Positions 23,650-36,307 of a DNA stretch of 64,000 bases are shown in pieces. The notes below the pieces were generated by a model. It had not been told where the DNA came from, ran no database searches, and worked only from the letters and a program-made list of their open reading frames with translations. A program made the position numbers and the translations under genes. Where the stretch lies: positions 62,001 through 126,000 of the forward strand of contig JAEBUN010000036.1 of assembly GCA_023014365.1 (NCBI GenBank), in the 5' to 3' direction. The first letter of the stretch is position 1. Every line of letters starts with the position of its first letter. The stretch is from Lepiota brunneoincarnata. Lineage: Eukaryota > Basidiomycota > Agaricomycetes > Agaricales > Agaricaceae.

Positions 23650-24241
23650 TGTAGTGTTCTCGATCCGGAGAGACAAAAAAAAGTGGTAATGAAGAGTGCT
23701 ATGAGGGGACGAACCATGCTTTTTCGAGATATTTTCATCGCTAGCTATGATGAGCAGAGATATGAGCTCACCTCCTGTCTAGGACGCTTAACAATAAAAA
23801 CCCTGACGCCCTGGCCTTTCCGGGTACAAGGCGACAATGCTTGTTCCTTGACTTGTCGAAGTGGGAGATAATATCCCACGGATTAATTTAATCTTAAAGC
23901 TTATACTTGTACCTCGTGCTTGGCTCCGCGCTCCCGTGATTCAATTCATCCTCAAGCTTCGGGATCAATAACAGTAGTGGCGAGTATGTAGTTGACGTCC
24001 AGCCGCTTCCCGGGTCTATGATCAGAGACGCTCAGTGGGTGGTGACCCTAATCCTCAGGGTCACAGCCGTTAAGAAACTGCGAACTGGCTACCCTGTGAA
24101 TTACGGCTTTTAATCAAGACAAGTGTCATCGCAGCTCCATGATCTTTGTAGCTTACGCAACTCGCTAACGGGGCACACGAAGCAGATTGGGGCTACGTAG
24201 GATTGGAAGTTCCAGTGATAAATACGAGGTCTGCAACCACC
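23650..24241. repeat. duplicated non-coding flank (copy A side)
   Basis: This stretch resembles 61790-62368. Shared landmarks include the gagacaaaaaaaa run near 23671 and 61801, the segment around GTACAAGGCGAC near 23824 and 62121, and GTGATTCAATT near 23936 and 62220. It lies immediately 3' of copy A of the cysteine-rich gene, just as 61790-62368 lies 3' of copy C, so the duplication covered flank and gene together. Confidence 0.6.
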
Positions 24242-25430
24242 TCATAAAGGGGATCCCTTTCTGACGGTCCTGCTCCTAAACTCCATTCCATCGCTCCCAT
24301 TCACCAACGCGGTATGGAGTGTGATGATTGAACGGCGGAGGCTACAGTTTATTCCCCAAGAAGCCGAATAATACCCCCACCACCACAGGGAAGAGAAGTG
24401 AAAATGAACCTGATTTGTTCCAAGTTGTACTTCCTGAGTTCCTTGTGCCTCGGTATATTGATGTCGGCGGTGAACATCGATGAGAAACCACGCGGTCAGA
24501 GTCATTGGTGATGCAAATTCAGGCTTTCAGTTCTACGGTCGATGGTTGCACCCACCAATGGTGATGGTATAATCGTTGTCATCCATTGCCATGCCGGAAT
24601 TTCGTTGGGAGCATCTACGGGCTTCGTGCACACACCGCTTGCTCACATGCGGCCCATCATCCCGTTAGTAAGGCCCTCAACGATCAAATTAAGAAAAGCT
24701 GGTGTAGTACTGATTAGCATTGAGAATTATCCTGGAAACACTCTCCTAGCTGCTTAGTGAGCACGCAAGCTGAGCTCGAAGGATCGTAGTGGAGCAAGGG
24801 CAAGTAACATCCACATCTAGTAATGGAGAGCTTGTGGAGCGCCCCAGAGAACAGAGGGGGAAAGCTGTACATTGTTTCCTCAATCGTACACGGGGCGGAT
24901 AACGTGGCGTTTGTGTAGCTTCCCACTCCTTTAATCTACCAGAGGTAAAAACGACCCAAGCGAGACATACGTACAGGTTTCATTCAAGTATAAACCTCTA
25001 GTGTCACAGTTGGGGGGAGAGGCACACTGTTTGTTGCGGGCAGGTTTGCACTGAGACCCAGGGGGTGAGACCGGCCGACATCCACTCCCGTTATCGGGAC
25101 AAAATAAGGGTGTAGATCCGGTTCACGAGCACAAGGGGGATAAAGGTTGCTCAACGGAAAAACCAAAAGGAAATTCGTCTCTTCCACAGAGGTCTAGGTT
25201 GGCAAGACCCGAGGGAGTTATTGGCTGCTGGGCTTCCCATCCCCGCGTCTGACCCATGCCAGTATACATACACTCCGGAGGAGTGGGGTGCACCTGTCAG
25301 CAATGAAGGTCAAGAGCTAGAATTGAGTGGTGCACAGCACATAAAGTCCGCACATGAGAATATGAATTTGCAAGATAGGGGATCAAGGTGATCATGAGAT
25401 ATAGAATGTGTGGGTTTGGGGAAAGCAGTC
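24242..25430 (-). pseudogene. cysteine-rich type I membrane protein, copy A (broken)
   Basis: Degenerate relative of the gene at 62369-63653. Recognisable pieces in order on the minus strand: GRDEFPFGFS and FCPDNGSGCRPV near 25170-25060, TNATLSAPCTIEETMYSF near 24910, FQDNSQC near 24720, then a membrane-proximal and C-terminal piece HRRHQYT and SLRRSIITLHTALVNG near 24300. A TGA replaces the CGA codon seen in copy C just after PLCS (near 25110), and the segment between the Cys-rich part and the C-terminus is disrupted. The 5' end follows the layout of copy B, not copy C, and runs straight into the transposon island. Not expected to give a full protein. Confidence 0.7.
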
Positions 25431-26023
25431 TAGATGCATGGATGATGAGTTTGATGAGAAATGTGACCTTGAAGTTACATCTGAGTGGTGCTGTGAATGT
25501 GGAGGAAGCTGATTGATGTTGGACAAATATTGAGTTCTGCACAGGTTGGTGATGTTATGAGTTGTCAGTGAATCTTCATCAGCTACACCATCTCTCCAGT
25601 GTGGAAATAATTCCCTTATCTGCAGGGAGTGCAATAGAGTCAAGTCCTGTTGAGTTTGGTGGGGTGTGGGTGGGCCAGGTTGTGGAGTAGTACTTTGAGG
25701 GTTGGGGGGTGGGTGTAAGCATGGGTGTTGAATGGTTGATGGGGGCCTTTAGTCAAGATGTGTAATGCATCTGAGAGAGAGAAAGAGTGAGACTGGGAAA
25801 CTGAACAAGAAAGGGGAATTTGTGGGGATTCATATGGTTGAAAATACAAAGGTTTGGTATTTAGAATGGCCAGAAACTGAAGGTGCAGGGTACCATTTCA
25901 GTGTTTTCCTTTGTTGTTTCTCAGAGCTATCATCCTCCTTCTATCTCTGCATGTCAGTAGTTCTTTTGTCACATGTCATTCATTCACTAGTATATGTATA
26001 TAGACTTAGTGCACTGCTGTATT
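25431..26023. other. left edge of transposon island, unassigned
   Basis: CpG becomes rare from here. The minus strand has Pro/His/Thr-rich frames but no domain. It may be an eroded retroelement remnant; I cannot classify it. Confidence 0.4.
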
Positions 26024-26339
26024 TGTTATCAGAACCTTCTAGAACCTTCCACAAGAATATTCCAGAATATTCCATTTATAGAACATTCCCCAACTATCCA
26101 GTCTTTCCCCAATATAGCAGTAGCACAGCCACTGTAAATAGATATATAAACCAAGTAGAACTACCTGTGTACTCTAGTACAGTGTAGTTTGTTCTATACA
26201 TTAGCTTTCACCCTCCCAGCTATCACTTGTGTTGCATTCACAAGTTGACTTCTGAATATCTTTGGGAGTAAGTCTGTATAGATGCCCATAGAGAATAAGA
26301 TGTATTGCCACTAAGTGATGATCCCTTACCCAGATAACA
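26024..26339 (+). repeat. divergent LTR-A-like repeat
   Basis: Begins TGTTATCAGA and ends CAGATAACA, like LTR-A at 39264-39681, with the same AGTCTGTATAGA landmark near the 3' end (about 26271). The middle is diverged and shorter. No clear target duplication. Confidence 0.55.
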
Positions 26340-26464
26340 AAACACTGTACAGTACAGTAACAAAAGTTTTGTGAAAACAACAAAGACAAACAATGCATTA
26401 ATCATTAAAAATATTTACTACACTACCACAACTGCATCTAAAATTATGTTAATATTTTAACCCC

Positions 26465-28240
26465 AGAAACTAAACTGGCAACAAGCTCAATGGGTGATAA
26501 TTCTTTCATGATTCAACTTCAAATTGGAACATGTGCCTGGAATCAGAACACCAGCATCTGATGCTCTCTCACAGTGTCCAGATTACATACCCAAAGAGGG
26601 CAATGACAACAAAGATATTACTATGTTACCAAATGAACTATTCACAAACTCTGCCAATATAACAGTGGTTCTGCCAGACAACCTATTTGTGAACATTAAA
26701 GACTTAAATACCTACCAAGAAACACATGGCCTCCCAACCACCACCCTAAACCCTACACACAAAAGAAGCCTCAAACAACATACATTAAAAATATGAATCA
26801 AACCAATACCAACACTCACCCCCAATCTGCCCTTACCTACATCCCTCACCACACTTCCTCCCATAGCTCAAATTGTCACTCCTGTTCCCCATTGCCCTCA
26901 GACTCATCAATTGAATTCACCAAAGGAAAATCAAGCTCATTTCCGCCTACTACCCTACTTTCCCCTCCTCCTCAGCCCACCACCCAGAACATCTCTTATG
27001 TACCTGCCTTCACCTGAGCTCAAAGACACAGTGTCCCCGCAATACATTTTTGATCACATGGATCACCTCAAATTAACACAGATGATATTGACAGAATTGC
27101 AGCCACTAAACCCACTTCACATTAATTTGAAAACACTCTCCTTCATCAAGAACACCAACCAATCTGGCAAACTTAAGCCAACTATGTACAATATGTTACA
27201 ACTCTCACTGAAATGCTCAAGACCCAACAGACCTGGAAAACCTTACTCAAACAACAATTAGAAATGTGACCAGAGATTATGCTTGGTCTGTCAGTATACT
27301 TATCCCTCCACCCACAAATGACCCAAGATCAATTACCCAATGATTCTACAATATGAGTTCACCCCATCTCCAGCACCATCCCCAACACCAATCAAGTCAC
27401 TGTCCCCACTAATGATCCCTCCACAAATGAGACCCAATATACCACCCATCATCACTGAAACTCTGGACCCTGTTCTTGAAATGATATGAACAACCCCTTC
27501 TGCCCTGTCAATCCCACCACAACCTCTATCACTACACACCAAAGACTTCAGAACTCCCCTGCACCCCTTCACTCATGAACCAACTCTGTCACCTCCTCCA
27601 ATGCATACTATCATCAATGCAGAATGGTTGGCTACTGGCCAATGGACTGCCCCCAATTCAAGTATCTTGGATACCATAGAACTGCCCCCAGAGACTACTC
27701 ATACAACTGCCTCAAATATCAATACCCATTCTGCAAAACATATCAACCTCATCACAAACGAAATAAATGTCCCCAATACTGAGTTCCACAACAGCCTTAC
27801 CCATACCTCAATCCAAATGATTGACCTTGACACATTGATACCAGACCAGACACCCCCCTCTCCTACTATGATCCAGTTGCCAGATCCAACATATGCAACA
27901 AACCCATTGATGCAATTCAATATGAGTGAGGAAGCCACTCAAATAGCCTATGAAGATGCCCTATACCAAGACCAACTATACTGACAACAATACCCAGGAA
28001 CCAACTTCCCTAACCAACAAGACCTGTAGTGGGAACAATATGAAGACATCCAATACCAATGCTGATATCTACTCAAGCAAGGGTCCACCTATTCATCCAT
28101 TCCTGATCAACCACCCTATTCCCCAATCCCAAGACCCTCCTCTCCATCACCTGATGATCACAACTATCCAACTGACATTATTTACAATGATGACCTCAAG
28201 TATTCAACACTCTTACCTGAAGAAAATGAGCCTATTTCCC
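26465..28240 (+). mobile_element. Ty3 chromovirus fragment: RNase H end plus ORF3
   Basis: Starts with an RNase H tail, NFKLEHVPGIRTPASDALSQ (compare NFKLEHIPGSKIPAPDALSR in the copy at 34830). It then passes directly to sequence matching the 3' ORF at 38166-39190. The Cys-rich segment is readable at about 27615-27790 (GYWPMDCPQF, then YSYNCLKYQYPFC). Integrase and chromodomain are missing, so this is a deleted copy. Many stops and shifts. Confidence 0.65.
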
Positions 28241-29210
28241 CATCCAAACCAGTTCATAATCACTAAGGTTAGTGAACCAAGCTACCAGAATGCTCTCTGG
28301 AGGGATTCAGGACTCTACATAGCCTATCAAGTATACTCCAGTTGCATCAAGGGACCCTATGAGTGGTTTTCTGATGAACTTGGATTCATTCAAATATAAA
28401 GAATGTATCTAGTGGCCATTGCAGGTGTATTATGCCTATAGCAAGTCTGATAATGATGACTGGACCTCAGAATGGAACATCCAATATCCAAGAGGTGACA
28501 ACTGATGCCCAAAGCCCTAGAAATATCAAAGACTCATAATTAACAAGTGCTCTGTGGGTCCTGGCACCTTGGCATACTGCCTAACTGAGATTAATTACAA
28601 CAGATCAAGGGATTGTCCATCTGCTATACATTCTGATCATAATTGATCCAGAGGCTCAACATGCTCGCATAGACACAGAATAATGCAGCCATGCACTAAA
28701 CACATCTGGCTGGATTGCCATTCATCAATCAGAGAAAAACCCATAACCCAGGGTGAGGTAGAAATGTTGCCAAACCTTCCAAAATATTCTACAGTGCCTA
28801 TAACAATTAAGCTTATTGTTTTTTATCTCATATTTACTATTTCTTGGATGTATCTACATAATATAAATACAGTTGCACTTGTTCATGAAGCAAGAGGTCT
28901 CACCCCCACTTCCACATGCAAGTCTGTGAGCTATGATCAAGAATGGTCTCAGAGGACTATTTAGTGTGTATTGTTAAGTGCGAGTTCTTTGGTTATCAAC
29001 CAACCCAGAGACAGAGACAATGGCAGAGAACAGATTTTCGGAGTTCCAGAGTGCTAAAAACAGAGACAGAGACCAGAGCAGAATTTAGAGACCAGAGACC
29101 AGAGACCAGAGACCCCATGCTTCAAATTGACAGGGATTGCCCTTTCACTGCTGCACCATATGGCTAAGATAACTTTGAAAGCTGTTCATTAACCTCTAAC
29201 TGTTACCCAG
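28241..29210 (+). repeat. 1.3-kb repeat R, copy a (partial)
   Basis: Matches the elements at 36308-37614 (inverted) and 50501-51780. Shared landmarks: a peptide-like segment SEPSYQN..RDSGLYIAYQVYSS (28260-28345), VGPGTLAYCLTEINYN (28557-28605), and GAGACA-type simple repeats near 29010-29110. It lacks the outermost 5' portion and is cut at 29211 by an inverted LTR-A. Confidence 0.65.
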
Positions 29211-29957
29211 GTTAGGGGTTTGCTCTTGAGTAGCATGGCGTTTGAAGCAAGATGTCTATACAGACTTGGTGTAAGGGGACACTCTGGACACCCCAGCAAC
29301 ACCTCCATTAACCCTATCGACACCCCTGTGCCCTCCAATGCATTATATATCCCTCCCTTCAAACACTCACACTGCAAACACAGCCAGAATACTCCATACA
29401 CTCCCTCACTGTCCAGATAAAACCCTCCCTCATTCCCTCTCATTCCTACAGACTCTAGACCATCATATTCACATCACACATTCGTTTCAACCACACCAGG
29501 CCTTGCGTGACCCCTAAATACCACAGCTAAGCCTGGTTCAATTTATATTGATTATATAAGTTAGGTATATACATAGTTTTTGCCTGCAGAGGTTTCCTCA
29601 TCCTATTCTCTTAGGATTTCCCTGCAGGTATGTGTCCTGTACATAACTCATAGTTTAATATCACTTAGGATTTCCCTGCAGTCGTTTCAGCTCCCCCTGA
29701 GCTGTCAAGGCTTCCCAGGTTGCCCTAACACTTGGTCTTGTCCTACTAGGCATGACTTAAAGACAACGGAGCACTATAGTCCAGCTGGTTTAAGGGCAAA
29801 GAGGTATAGGAGGCAAGAACTGTATAATACTAAGATAAGGATACAAGGTACAGTACAGTATCCTTATATACTACTATGTGTGGCTATGCTCCTACTATAT
29901 ATATCTGGACCCAGGTAAAGTGAGTCATACTGAGTCAAGGTCTTATCTATCTAATTT
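29211..29957 (-). repeat. LTR-A, inverted, 5'-truncated, split by a solo LTR
   Basis: The reverse complement of LTR-A (39264-39681) starts TGTTACCCAGG at 29211 and stops matching near 29957. It is interrupted at 29270-29730 by LTR-B. Removing that insert and one CTTGG copy restores the LTR-A order CAGACTTGG-TCTTGTCC. Confidence 0.8.
29270..29730 (-). repeat. solo LTR-B, 461 bp, target duplication CTTGG
   Basis: Ends TGTAAGGGGAC...TTGCCCTAACA with TG..CA termini, bounded by direct copies of CTTGG at 29265-29269 and 29731-29735. It has no internal coding region, so it is a solo LTR. Related copies lie at 40291-40745 and 41214-41734. Confidence 0.88.
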
Positions 29958-30729
29958 TTGCCTTTGGCTTAGACTTGCTTGTATTATCCAATAGTTTTGC
30001 ATACACTTGACTACATTGGACCTTGCAGATGCCTAATTAGTGTAACACAGGTACTCTTGTGCCCTTAGGCCCAAAATGATGCAATAATGGATGGAAATAT
30101 GGGGAGAGGGCTCAAAAATGGGAGGGAAGGAGTAACACATGAAAAAAGGAAAACTTGAGCCAGATATGGAAATACCTTGGGATGACAAGTTCTGAGGAAG
30201 TACCCAAGGTGATGGGAGTGGCATAGGCATGTGTTGAACTGGCAGGATCTTTTATGCATTTTAAAACCCCCTTCAGCACTCTACCATCCCAGATTCATTT
30301 TTCTTCCAATACCTTCATATCCAATGTTGGCTGTATAGTACAATGTAATTAGCTTAGAAATAGAAATGAAATATACATATGATTCATCTCAAGGAACCTT
30401 AGCCATATCCTTTGGAAAATGCAATATAGCTTACATGAGAAATCTTGAGCATCCAGAAGTGCAGACAATATGAGTGATATGAATAGAAATCTTGAGAAGA
30501 AATGTGAGATTTACTGCAATGCCAAGAAAGCTTGATGGTGTTATGGGAATACTGATATTAATTTTCTGACATTCCCTATGTATATTCAGAATCCTTTCCA
30601 CATTGGATATTCAGGGTTCCTTCTACACTGAATCAATCCATATCTATAGCATCCCTACCCACATTCAACAAATCCTTTAGGTTCTGTTTTTTGAGGTGAT
30701 ATGGAGAATCTGGAAGTTGGCCAGTTTAT
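29958..30729. other. unassigned repeat-like DNA
   Basis: AT-rich, CpG-poor sequence between the inverted LTR-A and an inverted gag fragment. It is probably internal sequence of the same inverted chromovirus copy, but I could not align it. Confidence 0.3.
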
Positions 30730-30984
30730 CCCACCTCAAAAAGTGTATATGCAAGATGATAGGAACCACTGGAACTGAGGCAATTGTTCCATAACAACTG
30801 TATCCATCTCCAATGGTTCTTTGACAGAATCTTCTTCAGCATATTCAAGTTGGGGTATTTTGGGGTGAGGATCTTCATATCCTTCTTCCACTGTGGCATA
30901 GTCTATTTCCATGGTATGTGGGTTGCATGGTGTGAATCTGGAAGTGTTGCTCCTTTGGTAAAATTTTGCATATGGCACATTATT
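30730..30984 (-). mobile_element. inverted Ty3 gag fragment
   Basis: The minus strand encodes MEIDYATVEEGYEDPHPKIP, closely matching plus-strand MEIDHATMEEGYKDPYPEIP at 32253. It sits head-to-head with the plus-strand element that starts at 30985. Confidence 0.75.
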
Positions 30985-31070
30985 GTTAGGACAAGACCAA
31001 GTCTGTATAGACATCTTGCCTCAAATGCCATGCTACTCAAGAGCGAACCCCTAACCTGGATAACAAAACA
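30985..31070 (+). repeat. LTR-A 3' end: truncated 5' LTR of the chromovirus
   Basis: Matches the last ~85 bases of LTR-A (TAGGACAAGACCAAGTCTG through CCTGGATAACA). The upstream part of the LTR is missing, so this copy lacks its promoter. Confidence 0.7.
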
Positions 31071-31440
31071 CTAAGATACTCTGCTGCTTATCTCTTGCTC
31101 ACCCTCTACTCTGCTCTGCTTTGCCGACTTACTGAATGCATCAAGGTACTCTGTGTTGTGGAATACAACATTGTTGCCAATTGCGAGGTTCTCTGTAGCT
31201 GTTGCTATGTTCTTATCCTCCATCCCACCTCTGCTAGCAGACCTGGCTCACCTATTGCTAGTGACCTTTGTCACCATAGCCATACTCTCAGCACACCGCA
31301 TCCTTACAGTTGAACTCAAACTCATACATTACAACTGCAACTGCTGTTGCATCAGATCTTGGAACTTGTACCTTGGTATACAAGTCATCCTCACCCAATT
31401 CTTCATACTTCTAGCGGTAATTGATTGCTAGACAACTGAT

Positions 31441-32620
31441 CCACAACCACCCACATTACTTGCACCAATGCAACCCTTAGCCCTACCAGCACCACCCATA
31501 CAACCACCAACACTGCCACTGCCAACCCCAGGACAAACACAAATGGCTGCACAAACCCCAAAGGAATTAGGCCTCCTCAAACCCATCACCTTTGATGGAA
31601 ATAGAAGACTATTTGAAGATTGCATCTTCCAATGTGAAGTTTACATACTTGCCAATCAAACCACCTACAACACCAACCTTACTAGGACCCTATTTGTCCT
31701 CTTGACAATGCAATCAGGAGATGCCTAAGCCTGGGCCAGACAATACCTCCATGAGAGGAATGCTCAAACCTAAGCAGGACAACCAATAGCCATGGAAATA
31801 TAGGACAACTTCACTGCCAGACTCAGAACTGACTTCACCCCAGCAGATGAATATGTGTACATGCATACTAAACTCCAGACCCTGCACCAAGCAGGCAAAC
31901 CAATGACTGAATTCAACTCTCAGTTCAAGGAACTTGTCCATCAGTCCAGACTCACAGAAGATTGCACCCTGATCAATCTATACCGCAAAGCAATCAACCA
32001 CCATATTGCCATGAAGATCGACAAATCAGAAAACCCTTCAACAACTATCACCACTTGGTACTCCTAAGCCAATAAACTCAATGACAATTTCCACCAAATC
32101 AATGCCCTCTACAGTACCCCCAGGAACACATTCCCTCAAAGGAACCAATACCAACCCAATCATGGACCAACCACCCAAACAATAATGTACCCTACACACA
32201 GTTCTACCAAAGGAGTAATACTCCATGATTCACACCATGAGACCCACATGCCATGGAAATAGACCATGCCACAATGGAAGAAGGGTACAAAGACCCTTAC
32301 CCAGAAATCCCTCAACTGGACTATGCCAAAGAAAACCTTCAAGACTCCTTGGAGTTAGATGCCATTGTCACTGGACAACAAATTAAAGCCTATCAGAACC
32401 ATGAATGCTTCCAATGTGGAGCCAAAGACCACTGGGTTAGCAAATGCCCTCAACCCTCTCAAGCAAGACACTTCCCTGGAATGCACACAAATCCCCCTCA
32501 CCCTGCAAGAAATCCCAACTGTCTCTTCCCAGGACAACAAAACACTTGTCCTGGATTCCCAAACTGGAACACCCAATAATCACTGCAATGCAAGTACTCC
32601 CTTGCAGTTGCAAAAGTAAC
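31441..32620 (+). mobile_element. Ty3 chromovirus gag (decayed)
   Basis: Capsid/nucleocapsid precursor that would package element RNA. A Pro/Gln-rich start is followed by ITFDGNRRLFEDCIFQ and FNSQFKELVHQSRLTEDCTL. A CCHC zinc knuckle CFQCGAKDHWVSKC is at 32406-32447. In-frame stops break it, for example just after SGDA (31726-31728) and in QT*AGQPI near 31770, where CAA to TAA would explain the change. Cannot give a full product. Confidence 0.8.
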
Positions 32621-32893
32621 ATCTCAGATGCGCCAGATGGTCGATGACCTCGATCCTGAACTCCAACAAGAACTCCACTCTGCACTAGCTGAAGACCTGG
32701 AGATCTGTCCCTTCCAGGATTTTTGAAACAGAACACAGACCAATGCACCCCTGCTTGTTCCCAGAAGGACTCTATATATTCTTACTCTCAGAAGGACACT
32801 TTCTCAATAAATTCTGTACAACTATGACTCTCCCTGAATAAACAATCCCTCTACCTACCCATCAAGATTTGGAGTGAATGGACATCAAAACCC

Positions 32894-33250
32894 ATGGCTA
32901 TCACTGCCCTGATAGACTCAGGAGCCCAAGGGAACTTTATCTCCCACAAAGTTGTTGAACAACATGGTTATCAAACCAAATGGCTGGACCAACCAATCCC
33001 TCTCAGCAACACTGATGGAACTGACAATCAACATGGCAAGATCCATGAATACACCAAAATCAGAACCATCATCAATGGAAGAGATTGTATGCTAGAAGCA
33101 TACATCACAAACACTGGTGAGAAGGACCTCATCATTGGATTCCCCTGGTTGGAACAATACAACCCCAACATCAACTGGAAAACCAAGACATTCTCTTGGA
33201 AACCCCAAATTGATCACCAAGACTTTTCCAAACTCCTCAGAACTCTATGA
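32894..33250 (+). mobile_element. Ty3 chromovirus aspartic protease segment
   Basis: Retropepsin domain with an intact active-site block ALIDSGAQGNFIS near residue 5 of the open frame, followed by KDLIIGFPWLEQYNPNINW, a conserved C-terminal block of this family. Open for 118 codons. It would process Gag-Pol. The linker to reverse transcriptase (33251-33540) is also fairly open. Confidence 0.82.
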
Positions 33251-33539
33251 CGACCCATCGAACTCAACTCCATTGCCATAGACATAATGGCTGGAAAAAC
33301 CTCTCAGCCTGATGATAACACAGAAGAATACATCAACCTTTCAAACATTGACCTCAATACCTTCTCCTTAGAAAGAGAAATGAACCCAATGCTTTTAACC
33401 CCATTAGAAGTAAATGCCAAAGCTACACATGCCACAACACTCCACAATGAGCAACACAACCCAACAAAATTGGCAAACCAAAAAGGAAAACAACTGGAAT
33501 TGAACAAGGAACCACCTGAGATCCCTTGGAGATTCACCT

Positions 33540-34936
33540 GATAGGCTAAAATATTCAACAAGAAAGCCTCTGCACGATTCCCACCATCAAGAATGTTTGA
33601 TCATGAAATTGAACTAAAACCAACATTCGAAGCAAAATTGATGAAACCATATCAAGTGGCACCTGCTGAAGAAAAAGCACTCAAGGAATTCATAGACAAA
33701 AACCTCCAAAAAGGGTACATCCATCCCTCAAAATCCCCTATAGCATCACCATTCTTCTTTATTGCCAAGAAAGGAGGAGACCTCTGACCCTGCCAAGACT
33801 ATCATTACCTAAATGATCACACTGTCAAAAATGCTTACCCAATCCCCATGATCTCCTCTATCATGGATAAACTCAAAGGAGCTAAGTATTTCACTAAGCT
33901 TGATGTCTGCCTAGGATACAATAACATCAGAATAAAAGATGGCAATCAATGGAAAGCAGCATTCAAGACTCCTATGGGTCTTTTTGAACCAACTGTGATG
34001 TTTTTTGGACTTTGCAACAGTCCTGCAACATTCCAACATATGATGGACACATTATTCTCTGAAATAATGGAGAAAGGAGGAATCATCATCTATATGGATA
34101 ATATCCTAATCTACAGTAAAACTCAGGAAGAAACTGACCAACTTACAGAAAAAGTACTACAAATCCTGCAGGAAAATGACCTTTACCTCAAAATGGAGAA
34201 ATGCAAGTTCAACAAACAATGACTCAAATATCTCAGCATGATCATCACACCTGACAAAATCAAAATGGATCCCAGAAAACTCAAGGGAATAAAAGACTGG
34301 CCAGTGCCAAAAACAGTCTGACACATTTGGAAATTCATTGGATTCTGCAACTTCTATTGGAAGTTCATCTGCAGTTACTCCCACCACACCAAACCCCTCA
34401 ACCAACTCCTGTCCAAATCAAACAAATCTGAATGGGAAGAAGAACAACAAAAAGTGTTTGAAATGCTCAAGAACAAATTCCTAAAGAAACTGGTACTCCT
34501 TATGCCTGACTCCACAAAACCCTTCAAAATAGAAGCTGACACTTCCAAATTCGCATCAGGAGCTGTCTTATATCAACACGATATCAACAGAATACAGAAA
34601 CCCATATCATTCTATTCAAAGACATTCAGACCAGTGGAACACAACTATGACATCTATGACAGGGAACTCCTCACTATTATCTGAGCCCTCAAAGAATGGC
34701 GCCACTACCTCCTTGGCAGCCCCCATACCATCCATATCAGAATGGATCACCAAAACCTCACATACTAGCATAAACCCCAGAAAATCAACCACTGACAAGC
34801 ATGATGGGTCCAGACCCTCACCAACTAAAACTTCAAATTAGAACACATCCCAGGATCAAAGATCCCTGCACCAGATGCTCTATCAAGACGTCCAGACCAC
34901 ATCCCAGATGAGGATAACAATAACGAAGACATCACC
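33540..34936 (+). mobile_element. Ty3 chromovirus reverse transcriptase and RNase H (inactive)
   Basis: Reverse transcriptase blocks in order: [55 protein letters not shown] and the active site [13 protein letters not shown] (34084-34122), where the usual YxDD is YMDN. RNase H follows with KPFKIEADTSKFASGAVLYQ and YDIYDRELLTII, ending FKLEHIPGSKIPAPDALSR. Stops interrupt at 33785, near 34221, 34319 and 34682; several sit where Arg is expected (CGA to TGA). The catalytic Asp to Asn change plus the stops show that it is dead. Confidence 0.88.
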
Positions 34937-35937
34937 ATGCTTCCAGACAACCTCTTTGTTGCTGCAACCAACATAGAAGATCAAAACATGATCACAGTAC
35001 TCCTAGAACACCTCTTTATCACCACCGTTGATATGGAACTCCAAGAAAGAATCATGGAATCACCCAAATACAATGCTAGAACCACTGAAGCATTCAAACT
35101 CCTGAAAGAATCCCATCCTAACACCGCTGATAAAGACTTTGGAACAGTCCCAACCTCAAATAGTCCACTCCTCATGTTCCAAGAACATGTCATCATTCCA
35201 GAAGACCTCCAACTCAGACATGATGTCATCACAAGATACCACAACCACCCTACACATGGCCACTCTGGAGAACAAGAAACATACTGCCTTGCCAAGAAAG
35301 AAGTATATTGGCCAGGAATGTCAACATTCATAAAGGGCTATGTCAAAGGCTGTCCCAAGTGTCAGTAACACAAAATCATATGCAGACAGGATCACACACT
35401 GGCTCAACCAATCCCACCATCATCTTCCAGATGCCCATTTGCTCAAATCTCATGGGATCTTATCACTGGTCTACTGCCTAGCGCCAGCCATAATGCAATA
35501 TTGTCCATGGTGGACCATGGCCTTATGAAGGGGGTAATTTTCATCCATCCCAACCTCAGATCGATCAAATGCTGACAACATTGGATGACTATTAATAGAA
35601 AAAGTCTTCACTAGGTTTGGACTACCCAACAAAATCATATCAGATCAAGACCCCAGATTCGCCACCAACTCCCTCCAAGAACTAGCCAAACACCTAAACA
35701 TCCAACAAGCATTCTCAACTGCATACCATCCTCAGACAGATGGTTCCACTGAACAATACAAGCAAGAAATTGAAACCTACCTCGCCATATACTGCACCAG
35801 GAACCCCCTTGACTGGTCAGAAACCCTCCCTATCGCCAAGTTTGCACACAACTCCAAAATACATGCCTCAAGGTAGAAATCCCCATTTGAACTAATCATG
35901 GGATACAACCCTCCACCAATACCCATGTGTTAGGGGA
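34937..35937 (+). mobile_element. Ty3 chromovirus integrase, N-terminal and core
   Basis: An HHCC zinc-binding domain (RYHNHPTHGHSG, then KGCPKC) precedes a DDE core whose three acidic positions are still readable: WDLITGLLP near 35455, ISDQDPRF near 35640, STAYHPQTDGSTEQY near 35720. A frameshift near 35540-35580 and stops break the frame. Homology runs to PFELIMGYNPPPIP and is then interrupted by a solo LTR at 35938. Confidence 0.85.
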
Positions 35938-36227
35938 ATAAGGGGCCCAGAACCAAGTTGATAATCAAGTGAGGGGCTTCACCCCCCAACCTGTGCCTAT
36001 ATACTACAGACAGTGCTATAAATACTACAGAATGTCCTGGAACATCAGAGAACAACTATTTACAGCACAAGATCAAGTTCTATCTAAGAATACCCATCAG
36101 GAAGCCTACATCAGAAGAGGAGTAAGAATAGATGAGTGGCAACCTGTTATACTGGTTAGATACACTGGGTGATTGGTATGCTAAGCTCACTAGGATTGGG
36201 ATCTGGCTACCTAGCTGTCCCCTTACA
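35938..36227 (+). repeat. solo LTR-G, 290 bp, inside the integrase
   Basis: TGTTAGGGGAATAAGG...TGTCCCCTTACA, with flanking CCATG (35933-35937) and CCACG (36228-36232), a 5-bp target duplication differing by one CpG transition. The integrase reading (PTVMETLNFPSVDE) resumes directly after it. A partial relative starts near 40134. Confidence 0.82.
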
Positions 36228-36307
36228 CCACGGTTATGGAAACTTTGAACTTTCCATCAGTAGATGAATGCATTAGACTCCTTGATGATGCCAGAAAAGA
36301 AGCACAC

